64,000 nt of DNA from the NCBI RefSeq assembly GCF_009905375.1, contig NC_133647.1, positions 131,828,088 through 131,892,087 of the forward strand. The letters run 5' to 3'. The notes beneath the pieces were generated by a model that made no database searches, had not been told where the DNA came from, and was given only the letters and a program-made list of their open reading frames with translations. The first letter of the stretch is position 1, and each line of letters opens with the position of its first letter. The DNA comes from Apium graveolens. Lineage: Eukaryota > Streptophyta > Magnoliopsida > Apiales > Apiaceae. Of the stretch, positions 1 through 10,853 are shown in pieces. A program made the position numbers and the translations under genes.

Positions 1-171
1 ACCCGAGCTTATGAGACTAGGGCTTCTATACCCCGATCCTTGAGGAGGGAGCTTACGGGGATAGAGCTCACATCCCGAGCGAGGCTCAGATCGCTCCAAG
101 GGGACAGGCATGGTAGGATCTCCAGGCGGCAGGCCGACTATATCTTCCGTCGTGCGATAGAAAGAGTATGA
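1..171 (+). pseudogene. 3' end of the pre-gag ORF, array unit 1
   Basis: This stretch is the Arg-rich C-terminal part of the pre-gag ORF that is intact at 19,156-19,869. It matches 9,837-10,007 with no difference that I can see. It ends early at TGA (169-171), where the third unit has a Trp codon (TGG). The start lies left of the window. Confidence 0.75.
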
Positions 172-603
172 GAGCTGACCCGCTCCGGTGTGTGATTCAG
201 GATTAATGATGGAATAGTCTAGTTGTCTAGTTAGCCGAGGCCTTAGTAAGAGCCAATTTTCCGGGATAGTTGACTTGTATATAGCATCCCTTTTTCTGAC
301 TAGACAGATAGACTCTTGTGTATCACTTTTGGGACAGATGACTGTAGCACTGTTGTACTTTTGACCAGATCAAACTATGTATTTCTCGCATTATGTATAT
401 ATTTGTTTCCTTTGGTTCAGTTCATTAGTGACGGGATCACTGTTTTTATCATTATTATTACTGCACTTCGTATTAGAACTGTCATAAAATAATAGAATTA
501 CGATATACGTTCTCCCCATTATAAGAGCTGTGCAGGGCACAATGTTGTATATGATTGTGACCTAACGTTGAATTTTCCCAATAATTTTTTTATTATCAGA
601 ATC

Positions 604-1017
604 ATGCCGCCAAGAAAGATTAGAACTAGGGCGAACCCTGGATCTGAGGACCAAGGAAGCCATAACCAGGATGATAGGAACCAGGAACACAGTGAAGAGG
701 AAGATGAGGATTATGTGGAACAGGATGACTCCCTGTATGAAGAGGAAGAGGAAACATATGATGTTGAGGGATTTGAGATAGAAGCTGAAGAAGGAGAAAC
801 CGAGGTTGAGCAACCAGTACCAAACCCAGGCATGGATCCCATGGGCCAGTTCATGCAACTCCTAAGGCAGAATTTGGAACGTCAACCCAACCCACCCCCT
901 CAAGGAAATAACAATATTGTGGCAAACTCTTTCAGGGCTTTTAAGTCCCTTAAGCCCCCTGAGTTCCACGGATCAGCTGACCCAGTCGAGGCAAGAGCCT
1001 GGCTAAAGGAAATATAG
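604..1017 (+). pseudogene. Truncated Gypsy gag, unit 1
   Basis: The frame begins MPPRK and runs 137 codons. An acidic N-terminal half (runs of Glu/Asp) is followed by the start of a Ty3/Gypsy capsid domain (FKSLKPPEFHGSADPVEARAWLKEI). It stops at TAG 1015-1017, exactly where functional relatives continue with a Glu-rich helix; the expected continuation ESFEILND is still visible just after the stop. ATG 604 was chosen over the in-frame 568 because a one-base change in the upstream T-run removes the longer start in unit 3, whereas ATG 604 is present in all three units. The same stop occurs in all three units, so the break predates the array. Confidence 0.85.
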
Positions 1018-4000
1018 GAATCATTTGAGATTCTAAATGATTGACGAATCACAAAAGACTGTTTTTATCACTTACCCTCCTAAAAAAGAGGCCACCTGCT
1101 GGTGAAAGACCAAGAAAGGCACGGAGCCAGAGGTTAGAATAAACTGATTTAAGTTCAGTCAATTGTTTTCGGGAAAGTAATTCCCAAGGTTATGGAGATA
1201 GTGTAAAAGCTTTAGAGTCAGAACAAAGGCAGACGAGTATGATAAATTATGAATCTAAGTTGTAAAAGTTGTCAAGATTCGATCTGAGGACACGAATCCA
1301 GAATGACGGGATGTTTGAAATCAATGCTTATATTGTGATTGGTTCATGAAATAATGATAAGAGAAAGGGAAATAAAAAGGAACTGAAGTGGAAAGGGATA
1401 TAAAGGCAATAGAGTTTGAGGTATGATAAGGGAGTCGGGTATGAGGAAACCCTAAAGACTCGTAGCAATAGAAATAGGGAAGTATGTAATCATTGGTATG
1501 AGGGTGATTCACCATGAGTTAAAGTTGATGGTTGAAGGCATACGAGTTATGTACATTTTATCCCCTTTAAGTTGGGAGGATTCAAGGAAACCTTTAGATA
1601 GTTCGAAGGATAAATAATAAGACGCGGATAGACTAAAGAGACAAGAAAGTAAGAAAGTAGGAAAATTGGATGAAGGAAGTGACCTTCAATAATGTGAAAT
1701 GTAAGACCGGTGGCTCGATACTCAGAAAGGGAGACGCCAGGTATGAGAGATATCCCAACATTGAGGTGACTGTTGAGATAAACAACAAAAGTAAATAAGG
1801 AATTATTAAGAAGAAGTTCACGTTGAACATGACCAATATCTTCCAGAACATCCATGTTATCATTACCAGATCAGGAAAGAAAAGCGGATGACCATTGTTA
1901 TCTTTTGGAGTCCATATGGATTGACCTCAATTTGAATAAGGATGCTATTATGAAGTTAGGTATAGACTATCAAGGTGGGAATGATGAATAAGATAATCTA
2001 TCAAGGATATATGACTTGATTTATCCGTGGAAGGATGCAGGTACCTTTTAAAGGTGGAATTAAGGATAGAACATTGGTAACTTAAAATGAATCCTAGGGG
2101 ACTGCATAAAGGTTGGCATGTCACCCTTAATAGGGACAGTATGAGTTTTGACAGTATGATTTGGAAAGGGTTAAGGTAACAACAACCTTTAAGAATCAGT
2201 GGAGAAATTTTTCAGAAGTATATAGACAATGGTTCTAGTATTAGTAAATGGTATTGTGATATGCCCTGTATCTAGGGAATACAGGAGGAACGATTGAAGG
2301 ATAACCTTAGAGGTTTTATAAGGAAAAAGGTAATATTCAAAATTCTCAAGAATAGAAATGTGGATAAAGGAAATATGACGTAATTATAATAATGCCAAGT
2401 GGGGCACGTGTTGAACCACGAGAAAGTATGAATCGAACCAGTAAAGGTCAAAATTGTTCAGGGCAATTAGGGCCCAGGATAAAAGATGTTCTAAGTATGA
2501 TTGAGAATCAGTCTTGACAGTGATTAGCCTCTAAAGACTGAGGCAATAACTTATGGAAAACATCTTCACTCAAGCAGTGATCGGAAATAGGGTAGAAAAT
2601 TTGTGAAAGTGGTTAAAATGAAATTGACTATAAGGAAATTTTACTATCAGGAAAGGCCAAAGAGGTGGCCGACGCTTTAAATGTAAGAGAATAATTATAG
2701 GCGCTTGTGCCAAAGGAATACAGTGATGATGGTTAAAGCTATGAAGGTTGTATTATGGTTTGGAAGATTGACATTCCTTCTGATGACTGTGCAATACCCG
2801 ACTGTAATAGTAGTTGGTAAAGGTGTAATTCGTGTAATCGCCATGAACGGGCTATCTATCTTAGAAGGTCCTATCTTGAGATAAGTCAGGACCATATTTC
2901 AAAAAGGACTAAACAAACCTTTGAGTTAAGTCTTCCATTGAAGGCATAAGATTAAGAATGGTATTAACCTGCTATCGTTGCTTTGAGCGAAACTCTTCTG
3001 CAATTTTATCTGCTTCATGTCATGTATGTATGTCAGAATCAGGAGTGTACTCCATGAATCATGAATGGTGATTATGTTACCTCCTTAGAAGGATTTGATA
3101 CGACATGTATGGACTCCGTATGGTTAGATATTAAGACTTCATGGAAAATGAATGACTACAGTAGGTCAGTGGTGGACCATAGTAAGGCAGCAATGATTCT
3201 GTGAGTAATGAGCTGATTACAACCGTGAGAGTTGTATTGGAATGGGTGTTGAGATTGAGTACCACTAATCGGGTCGTGGTAGTGTATAAGTTATTATTGA
3301 TAGACTAAGTAAGTAGAGTATCTACCTATTGAATATTTACTCCTTCTTAGCAATAGAGAGTCGTATTACTATATGAGGAAGGTTGCGGTGCGAGGATAGA
3401 ATCCTAGTAACGATGATGTCTAGAATGAGATCCCAGGTTCGATTTTCAAAATCGAGGGAGTTTCAAAGGTGATTGTATATAAGCTCGAGGAAGAGCATGG
3501 GTCCAGAGAATGATGGATGGATTAGCAAATATTTAGGCATGTGAAATACGATGCTATAATACTTGATGTTGATATAAATACATATGTTTTGTTCTCCTAT
3601 GACAAACCTCTATAGTTTAGAGGTAGGTTCCAAGCCAGGTATTTTGTGGCAGTATTTTTTTTTTCATATATACAATTCTCTTCAATTCATTCTTTTCTCT
3701 TCTTTTCATTTCATGTAAGCTGAGAAGAACCCTTCCAGAAGGGGAGGTATTACCGAATGACTATCTATCTGTGTGATAGAAGCCGAGTAGGATACCAGCT
3801 ATTTTTTAATTGCTTATCAAGTACTAAAGGCTGGCCACCTTCTGTACTAACTATGCGATATAACAAGTGTTCATGATCATAGTGATCTCTCAACAAATTC
3901 CTTTACTTCTATATGATTGATCAAATTTTGGAAAATAGAAACAACTGAAAAAGGAGTAATAAAGTGGTGGTAGTATGCGGAATGGAAACATATTCGTGAT

Positions 4001-4886
4001 ACTAAGGTTGACGTGGTTATTAAAAGGTTATAGAATGCTAGCGAGCAAAAGTATAACCCGTATAATATTAGGAACGGAAGGTAGTAGCGATTACGAACTG
4101 GAAAAGAATGGGTATTGAGAAGCAAAAGCTATAATGTTAGAAGCTATGATGAGAGTCTGTGCAATAGACTTGAAAGAATTTGGAATGATCACTTAACGCG
4201 GATTAAGTTATCTTACGACAATAGATCATATGTCAGTATTGAGATATCGCCTTAGGAGATCCTTGAGGGAAGACAATGTCAATCTCCCTTATGTTAGGAT
4301 GAAGTTGTAGAGCGCAAGATGCTCGGACCCGCAGTAGTCCAAAGGACCAGGGATATAATAGATCTAATCAGAGGACAACTGGTAGTAGCCAGGAAGGACA
4401 TAAGAAGTATGTCGATTTGACACGAAAGGACAAAGAATAGGAAGGAGGGAACCTTGTATTGTTAAAAGTATTCCCTTGAAAAGAATTAATGAGGTTCGGG
4501 AAGAAAGGAAAGCTAAGTCTACAAATTGTTGGACCCTTGGATATATTAAGACGTTTGGGAAGTTAGCATATGAGCTAGCCCTACCCCCGAACCTGTAGCA
4601 AGTTCATAACGTGTTCCACGTATCAATGTTAAGGAAGTGTAATTCGGATGCCAGACAAATAGGGGCATATGAGCGCATAGACATGCAACCAGACATAACC
4701 TATATGGAGCAACCAAGAAGGGTTATAGAGTGAAAAGGAACAAGTTCGTAGGAGAAGGATTATCAACTAGGCGGAGTTTGGTGGTAGGACCACAATATGG
4801 GAAAATTTACTCGAGAGTTAGAAAGTGCAATGTTAAGAAAGTATCCCTATTCATTTCTATCTGATTCCGGGACGGAATCCTTTTAA
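1018..4886 (+). pseudogene. Decayed Gypsy gag-pol remainder, unit 1
   Basis: No long reading frame survives, but landmarks appear in shifting frames and in the right order. The capsid continuation follows 1,018. Near 2,610-2,692 is an RNase H end (DYKEILLSGKAKEVADALN). From about 4,230 to 4,886 lies an integrase C-terminal region with CWDEV-ERKMLGP-like, VVQRTRDIIDLIRGQLVVA, LALPPNL, VHNVFHVSMLRK and a terminal KYPYSFLSDSGTESF before TAA (4,884-4,886). The order gag-RT/RH-IN is that of Ty3/Gypsy. Many indels and stops make it non-functional. Spacing suggests pol was once complete rather than internally deleted. Confidence 0.75.
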
Positions 4887-4896
4887 GGAGGGGAGA
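4885..4896 (+). other. Polypurine tract, Gypsy unit 1
   Basis: AAGGAGGGGAGA lies immediately 5' of the LTR, the expected plus-strand primer position. The same tract is at 14,721-14,732 and 24,561-24,572. Confidence 0.8.
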
Positions 4897-5340
4897 CTAT
4901 AATAACCCCAATTTTTGGAAATTTTTGAAACCCTTATGAATAGTGCTTTTGCTGAATGAGAAAACTTTTCATGCCACACTATGTAGGGGTTCTGATATGG
5001 ATATTCTGAGATTTTATTAGTACTCTATATGGTATATAAGTGTATGCAAAGATCGTCAGAATCCAATTCCGAACACTTTGATTTTTCCCGGAAACCCACT
5101 AGATACGGAGAGAATTGAGTATAAGGTAACAGGATAAAAAGGATTTAAATTAAAGGATTATAATAGAGGATCATAAAAAGGAATATAATATATTGAGAAA
5201 GGTTATGGGAACCTAAGTAATAAGATCCCGGGTATGATCCTTCAAACGATAAACGAGAACGAAAGTTAAGCGAACCGTATAACAGATCAGCGGTCATTAG
5301 GCAAACAATTAGGAAGTTAATCAAAGGGATTAGAGTGAGT

Positions 5341-5470
5341 GATGTCACCCAACCAATGAGAGGAGGACAAAGAGGGAAGGATGACATCACAACATGACAT
5401 GGGCATGACATGGGAAGGAAGGAGATGTGGTGGCTTTTTAACCACACAAAATCAAGGGCAACAAGGTAAT
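5341..5470 (+). promoter_or_regulatory. Possible Gypsy LTR promoter region
   Basis: A CCAATGAG box is followed by three closely spaced TGACAT motifs (about 5,382-5,411) and, about 30 bp further, GGCTTTTTAACC, which could act as a weak TATA element. An A/C-rich leader-like stretch follows. This resembles a plant RNA polymerase II promoter but there is no expression evidence. It recurs in LTR2 (about 15,177) and LTR3 (about 25,017). Confidence 0.3.
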
Positions 5471-7073
5471 TAACTAAATCAAACACAAAAACAAATCAAC
5501 CAAGCCAATCAAATTCATTCTTCATCAAAATCAAAAAGCAACCAAGGCATTGTTCATCTTTGCTCTCGGCTTTTTACTATTGCAAAAGGGCAAGAATTTC
5601 AAAATCAAAGATCCAAGCTTCCTAAATTGGTGAGTTAATTCCCTAATCATCTTTATGCTTAGTTAGGGCTATATCATGAGTTTAAGCCATCAATTCCTTC
5701 TCAATCTTCTTCATTTAATCAAAGAAGAAGACAATGAATAGTGTTTTCAAGTTTTTAACTTGATATTTTTCTTGATTTCCTTGAAGATCCAAGCATTCCT
5801 AAGACTTCTCAAAGCTTCTTAAGGCTTCCTAGCTCCTCCCACCACTTCAAGGAAGGTATATCATCTCCAAACCCTAGATTCCTATGTATTATAAGATGAT
5901 TTTGATTAGTAGGGTGATATTGTAGCTTGATGTTTGTGACTTAGAGTTTGGGAGTGAAATGGTATTGAAATGGAATGGTAAATGTTGTTGTTTTGATTAA
6001 AAGAACTTAAGTATGGTTAAAGTTAAGCTTAGGCATAAGTATGAATGTTAAAATTGAATTGGTTGGGGTTGTTATGATATGATAAGGATGGATGTTGGTT
6101 GTATGTTGGATTGAGGTTGAATTGGGTTGGTTTTGAATGGTTTAAAATTGGGAAATCGCGTAAACATAGCCGTCGTAACGTCCAATTTTCTTTAGACTGT
6201 TTTTGTGCATAACATTAGGACCCGAGAACCCCTTGCTAGATTATTACCATTGCCATGTCTAGATAGCTAATTTTACAAGCTTCGTTTTGATATGTAGTTC
6301 GTTCGATTCCGATGCACGGTTTAGGAGAAACGACCGTTTCAAGTAACGGCGTTTCGCGAACGAAACTTCTCCCCTCGCCTTACTTTGAAACATAGGTTAA
6401 AGACCAAAATGACTAATTGAAGTATGAAACATTTATGGTAAGTGTGTTAGGCAGTTGGTAAGACACTCGCGAAGGAATCGCCTTAAAACTCGTAAAGGTT
6501 AAATTATTAAAAATGGTGGAGCCGAGGGTACTCGAGTGACTTAAGTGAATCAGTAAGCGCAAAACGAGCGTTAGAGTCTGAGTTGGTTAGAGTATAGATT
6601 TAGAAGTGACTTTGGTTTAATTCCAACTTACTTGTTGCTTATAGGTTACCAGACTCGTCCCGAGCCATTCGTAACCCCCAGTCGCTCAGGCAAGTTTTCT
6701 ATCCGTTATAACTGTTGTTGTGATGTATTGGTGTATATGCATGATCTTGCGTTAAATGCATATTTGTTATAGCAAATTCTTGCGATATATTGTAGCATGT
6801 TATATGGTATATATGCATGCCTGTTTCGTATTCTGGCTATATATATCTGTTGATTCAGTTGATAATACCTATGCTAGAGGATAGCGGTAATTTGCATATA
6901 CCCTTAGTATAGGGACCCAAAGGTGAAAATATTTTCTAAAACCGGGAATCGAGGATCCCGAGTAGATTTTGTATATATGGATATATATATATACTTATAT
7001 ATATATATGGTCATAGTTTTCAAAACTATTAATCGGATAAGGTTTATTCGATAACTTTAACCTTATTTTATTA

Positions 7074-7328
7074 TTGAATATTATTTCGAATATTATTCGA
7101 AGGCTTATGACTCCTTTATATTAAATGAATATTATTTTGAATATTCATTCGAGGGCTTATGACTCTTTTATATTATTTATTGAATATTATTTGAATATTC
7201 ATTCGAGGGCTTATGACTCCTTTATATTAAATGAATATTAATTTGAATATTCATTCGAGGGCTTATGACTCAGTTTATATTATTTAATGAATATTATTTG
7301 AATATTCATTTGAGGATCTATGACTCCG
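7074..7328 (+). repeat. 53-bp tandem repeat inside Gypsy LTR1
   Basis: About five units contain GGCTTATGACTC followed by TTTATATTA and ATGAATATT; the GGCTTATGACTC cores start near 7,102, 7,154, 7,208, 7,260 and (degenerate) 7,315. Each unit also holds an inverted GAATATT/AATATTC pair. The array is conserved at 16,911-17,165 and 26,754-27,008. Confidence 0.85.
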
Positions 7329-7841
7329 ATTATTTGCTGAGTTATATTCTTTATTTTATTAAAGAATAAGGTGTCAATAATCAAACTTATTTTCGATTAT
7401 TCAAATAAAGATAGTACTTTCATATAAGTATATCTTTGGTTATTCAATACTCGTTTCAAGTATAAGTTTTAATACTTCTACTTCAATTATTTTTATAAAG
7501 ATTATTCTTTATGGGAATATTATTTAAATAATAATATTCAGACATTTTCTAAATATTCTGGGGACTGATTTACTTCATTAAATCAGCTTTACTCCAACAC
7601 TCTTTAAAGTGTTTTCGAGTCTTCAAAATGATTTTTAAAACTTAGAGCGGATCCCAAAACTCATTTTTATATTTAAGATCTTCCATTTTAAGGGGACTTG
7701 AATACTCGCTCAAAAATCTAAGGGATCCGGCTCTATGGTGTATTTTATATTCGCAACAAGGTTGCAGTTTTGGTTAATGAATTGATTACTTACCCAAGGT
7801 TCGGGAAGTAAGTCCATCTATTGAGTCGGCATAAGAAACAT

Positions 7842-7920
7842 GGGCTCAGTGGGCGTCCATGATAGTGTAAGTGGCTCAGTGGGAGTCCATCAAATGCATA
7901 AGTGGCTGAGTGGCAGTCCA
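7842..7920 (+). repeat. 30-bp triple repeat (CTCAGTGGGNGTCCAT) in Gypsy LTR1
   Basis: Three units of GGCTCAGTGGGCGTCCAT type occur at 7,842, 7,872 and 7,902. The third is diverged (GGCTGAGTGGCAGTCCAG). They are present in all three LTRs. Confidence 0.8.
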
Positions 7921-9110
7921 GCATAAGGTCCTATTGAGACCAGGGTGATGACCAGTGGGGAATTCGTCCATCTACTAGTAGAAAAGGTTACTTATGGGTA
8001 TCTTTGCCTGATCAGCAAGATATCTGGTTTATGCCAAAATTCTTTTCCTTTCCAAACTTATTGGATATTGCAATTCTGTTCATACTTTACATGACAGAGG
8101 TTTTCAGGAAATGTATAAAGGAAGATGTATATATGGATATATATATATATATATCAGAACTTAATGAAGTATGTCATAACTTCATTTCCTTTAATAATAT
8201 TTTAAAGATTTAATCTATTCAAATCTTGTCTTGTAGTCTCATCTATGTGACGAACTGTTGAAAGCTCATTATACTTTGAACAATGGTAGTTCAAGTAGCT
8301 TTATAAATGATATAAGTGTAGTGAAGTATTTGGTAACTTCATCTTTTAAACTTATATCTAATTAATAATTGTTTTATGAATGACAAAGATTTTCAGAAAA
8401 ACGTTGAGACAAGGTTAGATATATGAGATCACCTTGCAACGATATTTTTTATACAGTTATACACTGGGACTTTGCGTATATTATGCATGGAAGAGGACTT
8501 CCAATATTTTGAAAAGTATATATGTATATATACTGAATATTTTGCGACTTCATCGCATTAAGATATCAAACTTGGTTCATTTCTTTTGACCAAGACTTTC
8601 ATGAGTATTATGAGTAGGCTCATATATTGTTAATCATTATACATATTATTTTGGTGGGCTTGCTGCTCACCCTTGCTTTCTTCTTTCATCACACAACATC
8701 AGATAGATAAGATGAACAGGACCAAGCTCCCAATTCGCAAGCGGATAGGAAACGTTCCGCAGCTTTCTGGAAGCGTTGAGGCCGCTGTAGCTGAGGTAGA
8801 AATTACCAATAGGCTAAGTTTTCAACTAATAATGTACCAGGCTTATGTATATTATGAATTGTAATAATGGCAAAGAAATGTAAATTTATTCAGAAACCTT
8901 TTAAGGTGTATTGACATATAATTGTGGAATAAAATGACTTGTGATTATTTTTGGATGTTCATCTCTGAGACTATAACGTGTGGTGTATGTATTTATTGTG
9001 GGGTCACAGTACAGAGTAGTTGATTAATTATTAAGGTTGGGTGTTACTAAGGGAAATGGAACTCGTGACAACCCGGATCCCCGACCCCGGATCTGGGGGT
9101 GTTACAGAAG

Positions 9111-9122
9111 TGGTATCAGAGC
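9111..9122 (+). other. Primer binding site, Gypsy unit 2
   Basis: TGGTATCAGAGC complements the 3' end of plant initiator Met tRNA and starts 4 nt after LTR1. Unit 3 has the same site at 18,948-18,959. Confidence 0.9.
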
Positions 9123-9318
9123 TAAGCGTTATAAACCTCAGAGATGATGCGTCGATATAATAACAAACTCACAAAGATAATAAGAACTCTTGCCAAGTTC
9201 ATGGTCGGACTACTTAAAGTAGTGCTTACAGTTAAAACCCTTACGGGAACCCTTATAAGTATCATGATAGTAACTTAGCTCGTTTAATGTGTAGGCGCCT
9301 GAGATAGAGGACCCTGAG

Positions 9319-10007
9319 ATGTTCGAGCGTGAACATGATGAGGCACTGCTAGATGTTGAGGATCAGGAGGAGCCTGAGATGGAGGAGGATGAGGAGGACC
9401 CCTCAGAGGAGTCAGAGACGGAGGTCATTGCTATTTCAGATGAGGAGGACCCCTCATAGGAGTCAGAGACAGAGGTTATTGCTATTCCAGATGAGGAGGA
9501 CCCGGATGAGGTCCCAGTAGCTGAGGAGCATGTTGGACCTATGGTAGTGTATGCTGGTACCCCATTACCCACACTTCCGGTGGTCAGAGCCCCACCCCTC
9601 CACCACTATCTTGGATTCCTGATGATGACAGCTCAGAGACCCATACTTCCGAGCCTAGGCAGACCGAGGAGGCACCCTCAGCGGCTCCGGATTCACCACC
9701 TCTTGACCCTGCCCACAGGCAGTCTTCGTTAGCTCATGGATATGTTCAGGATGTTCTGAGGACCCGAGTGGCTGTTGCCGAGGCCCGACTGGATGAGGCC
9801 AGGAGGGAGTTGGATGCAGAGAGGACGGGTAGGCGTACCCGAGCTTATGAGACTAGGGCTTCTATACCCCGATCCTTGAGGAGGGAGCTTACGGGGATAG
9901 AGCTCACATCCCGAGCGAGGCTCAGATCGCTCCAAGGGGACAGGCATGGTAGGATCTCCAGGCGGCAGGCCGACTATATCTTCCGTCGTGCGATAGAAAG
10001 AGTATGA
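9319..10007 (+). pseudogene. Broken pre-gag ORF, unit 2
   Basis: This is the counterpart of the intact 19,156-19,869 ORF. It starts at the same ATG. It is interrupted by an in-frame TAG (9,457-9,459, where unit 3 has GAG), then by a one-base deletion near 9,591 (GCCCCACCC versus GCCCCTACCC), and ends early at TGA 10,005-10,007. These breaks are specific to this copy or its near-identical sister, unlike the gag stop, which is shared by all three. Confidence 0.85.
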
Positions 10008-10439
10008 GAGCTGACCCGCTCCGGTGTGTGATTCAGGATTAATGATGGAATAGTCTAGTTGTCTAGTTAGCCGAGGCCTTAGTAAGAGCCAATTTTCCGG
10101 GATAGTTGACTTGTATATAGCATCCCTTTTTCTGACTAGACAGATAGACTCTTGTGTATCACTTTTGGGACAGATGACTGTAGCACTGTTGTACTTTTGA
10201 CCAGATCAAACTATGTATTTCTCGCATTATGTATATATTTGTTTCCTTTGGTTCAGTTCATTAGTGACGGGATCACTGTTTTTATCATTATTATTACTGC
10301 ACTTCGTATTAGAACTGTCATAAAATAATAGAATTACGATATACGTTCTCCCCATTATAAGAGCTGTGCAGGGCACAATGTTGTATATGATTGTGACCTA
10401 ACGTTGAATTTTCCCAATAATTTTTTTATTATCAGAATC

Positions 10440-10853
10440 ATGCCGCCAAGAAAGATTAGAACTAGGGCGAACCCTGGATCTGAGGACCAAGGAAGCCATA
10501 ACCAGGATGATAGGAACCAGGAACACAGTGAAGAGGAAGATGAGGATTATGTGGAACAGGATGACTCCCTGTATGAAGAGGAAGAGGAAACATATGATGT
10601 TGAGGGATTTGAGATAGAAGCTGAAGAAGGAGAAACCGAGGTTGAGCAACCAGTACCAAACCCAGGCATGGATCCCATGGGCCAGTTCATGCAACTCCTA
10701 AGGCAGAATTTGGAACGTCAACCCAACCCACCCCCTCAAGGAAATAACAATATTGTGGCAAACTCTTTCAGGGCTTTTAAGTCCCTTAAGCCCCCTGAGT
10801 TCCACGGATCAGCTGACCCAGTCGAGGCAAGAGCCTGGCTAAAGGAAATATAG
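10440..10853 (+). pseudogene. Truncated Gypsy gag, unit 2
   Basis: It is identical in translation to the unit 1 copy (MPPRK start, acidic half, capsid start) and ends at the same TAG (10,851-10,853). No difference from 604-1,017 was seen, which points to a very recent duplication of this segment. Confidence 0.85.

Larger units (their letters stand above)
4898..9106 (+). repeat. Gypsy LTR1 (4,209 bp)
   Basis: It runs from the base after the polypurine tract to GTTACA, 4 nt before the PBS. Its first bases are TATAATAACC, so the canonical TG has become TA; LTR2 shares this, while LTR3 keeps TG. It contains a five-unit 53-bp repeat (7,074-7,328), a three-unit 30-bp repeat (7,842-7,920) and (TA)n tracts. 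No coding capacity is supported. It is nearly identical to LTR2 up to about 8,130; most of the differences lie beyond that point. Confidence 0.92.

Noticed and set aside
562..858. Minus-strand hydrophobic ORFs opposite gag (also 10,398-10,694 and 20,156-20,533)
   Set aside because: They are the antisense of an acidic, Glu/Asp-rich gag region, which automatically gives Phe/Leu-rich reverse frames.
5145..5486. Minus-strand 113-codon ORF in the Gypsy LTR, repeated in LTR2 and shortened in LTR3
   Set aside because: It lies in the LTR promoter-like region, shows no recognisable domain, and is shortened in LTR3.
8673..8864. Plus-strand 63-codon ORF near the LTR 3' end
   Set aside because: Present in all LTRs because the LTRs are copies; no ATG context or domain, and within a noncoding LTR.
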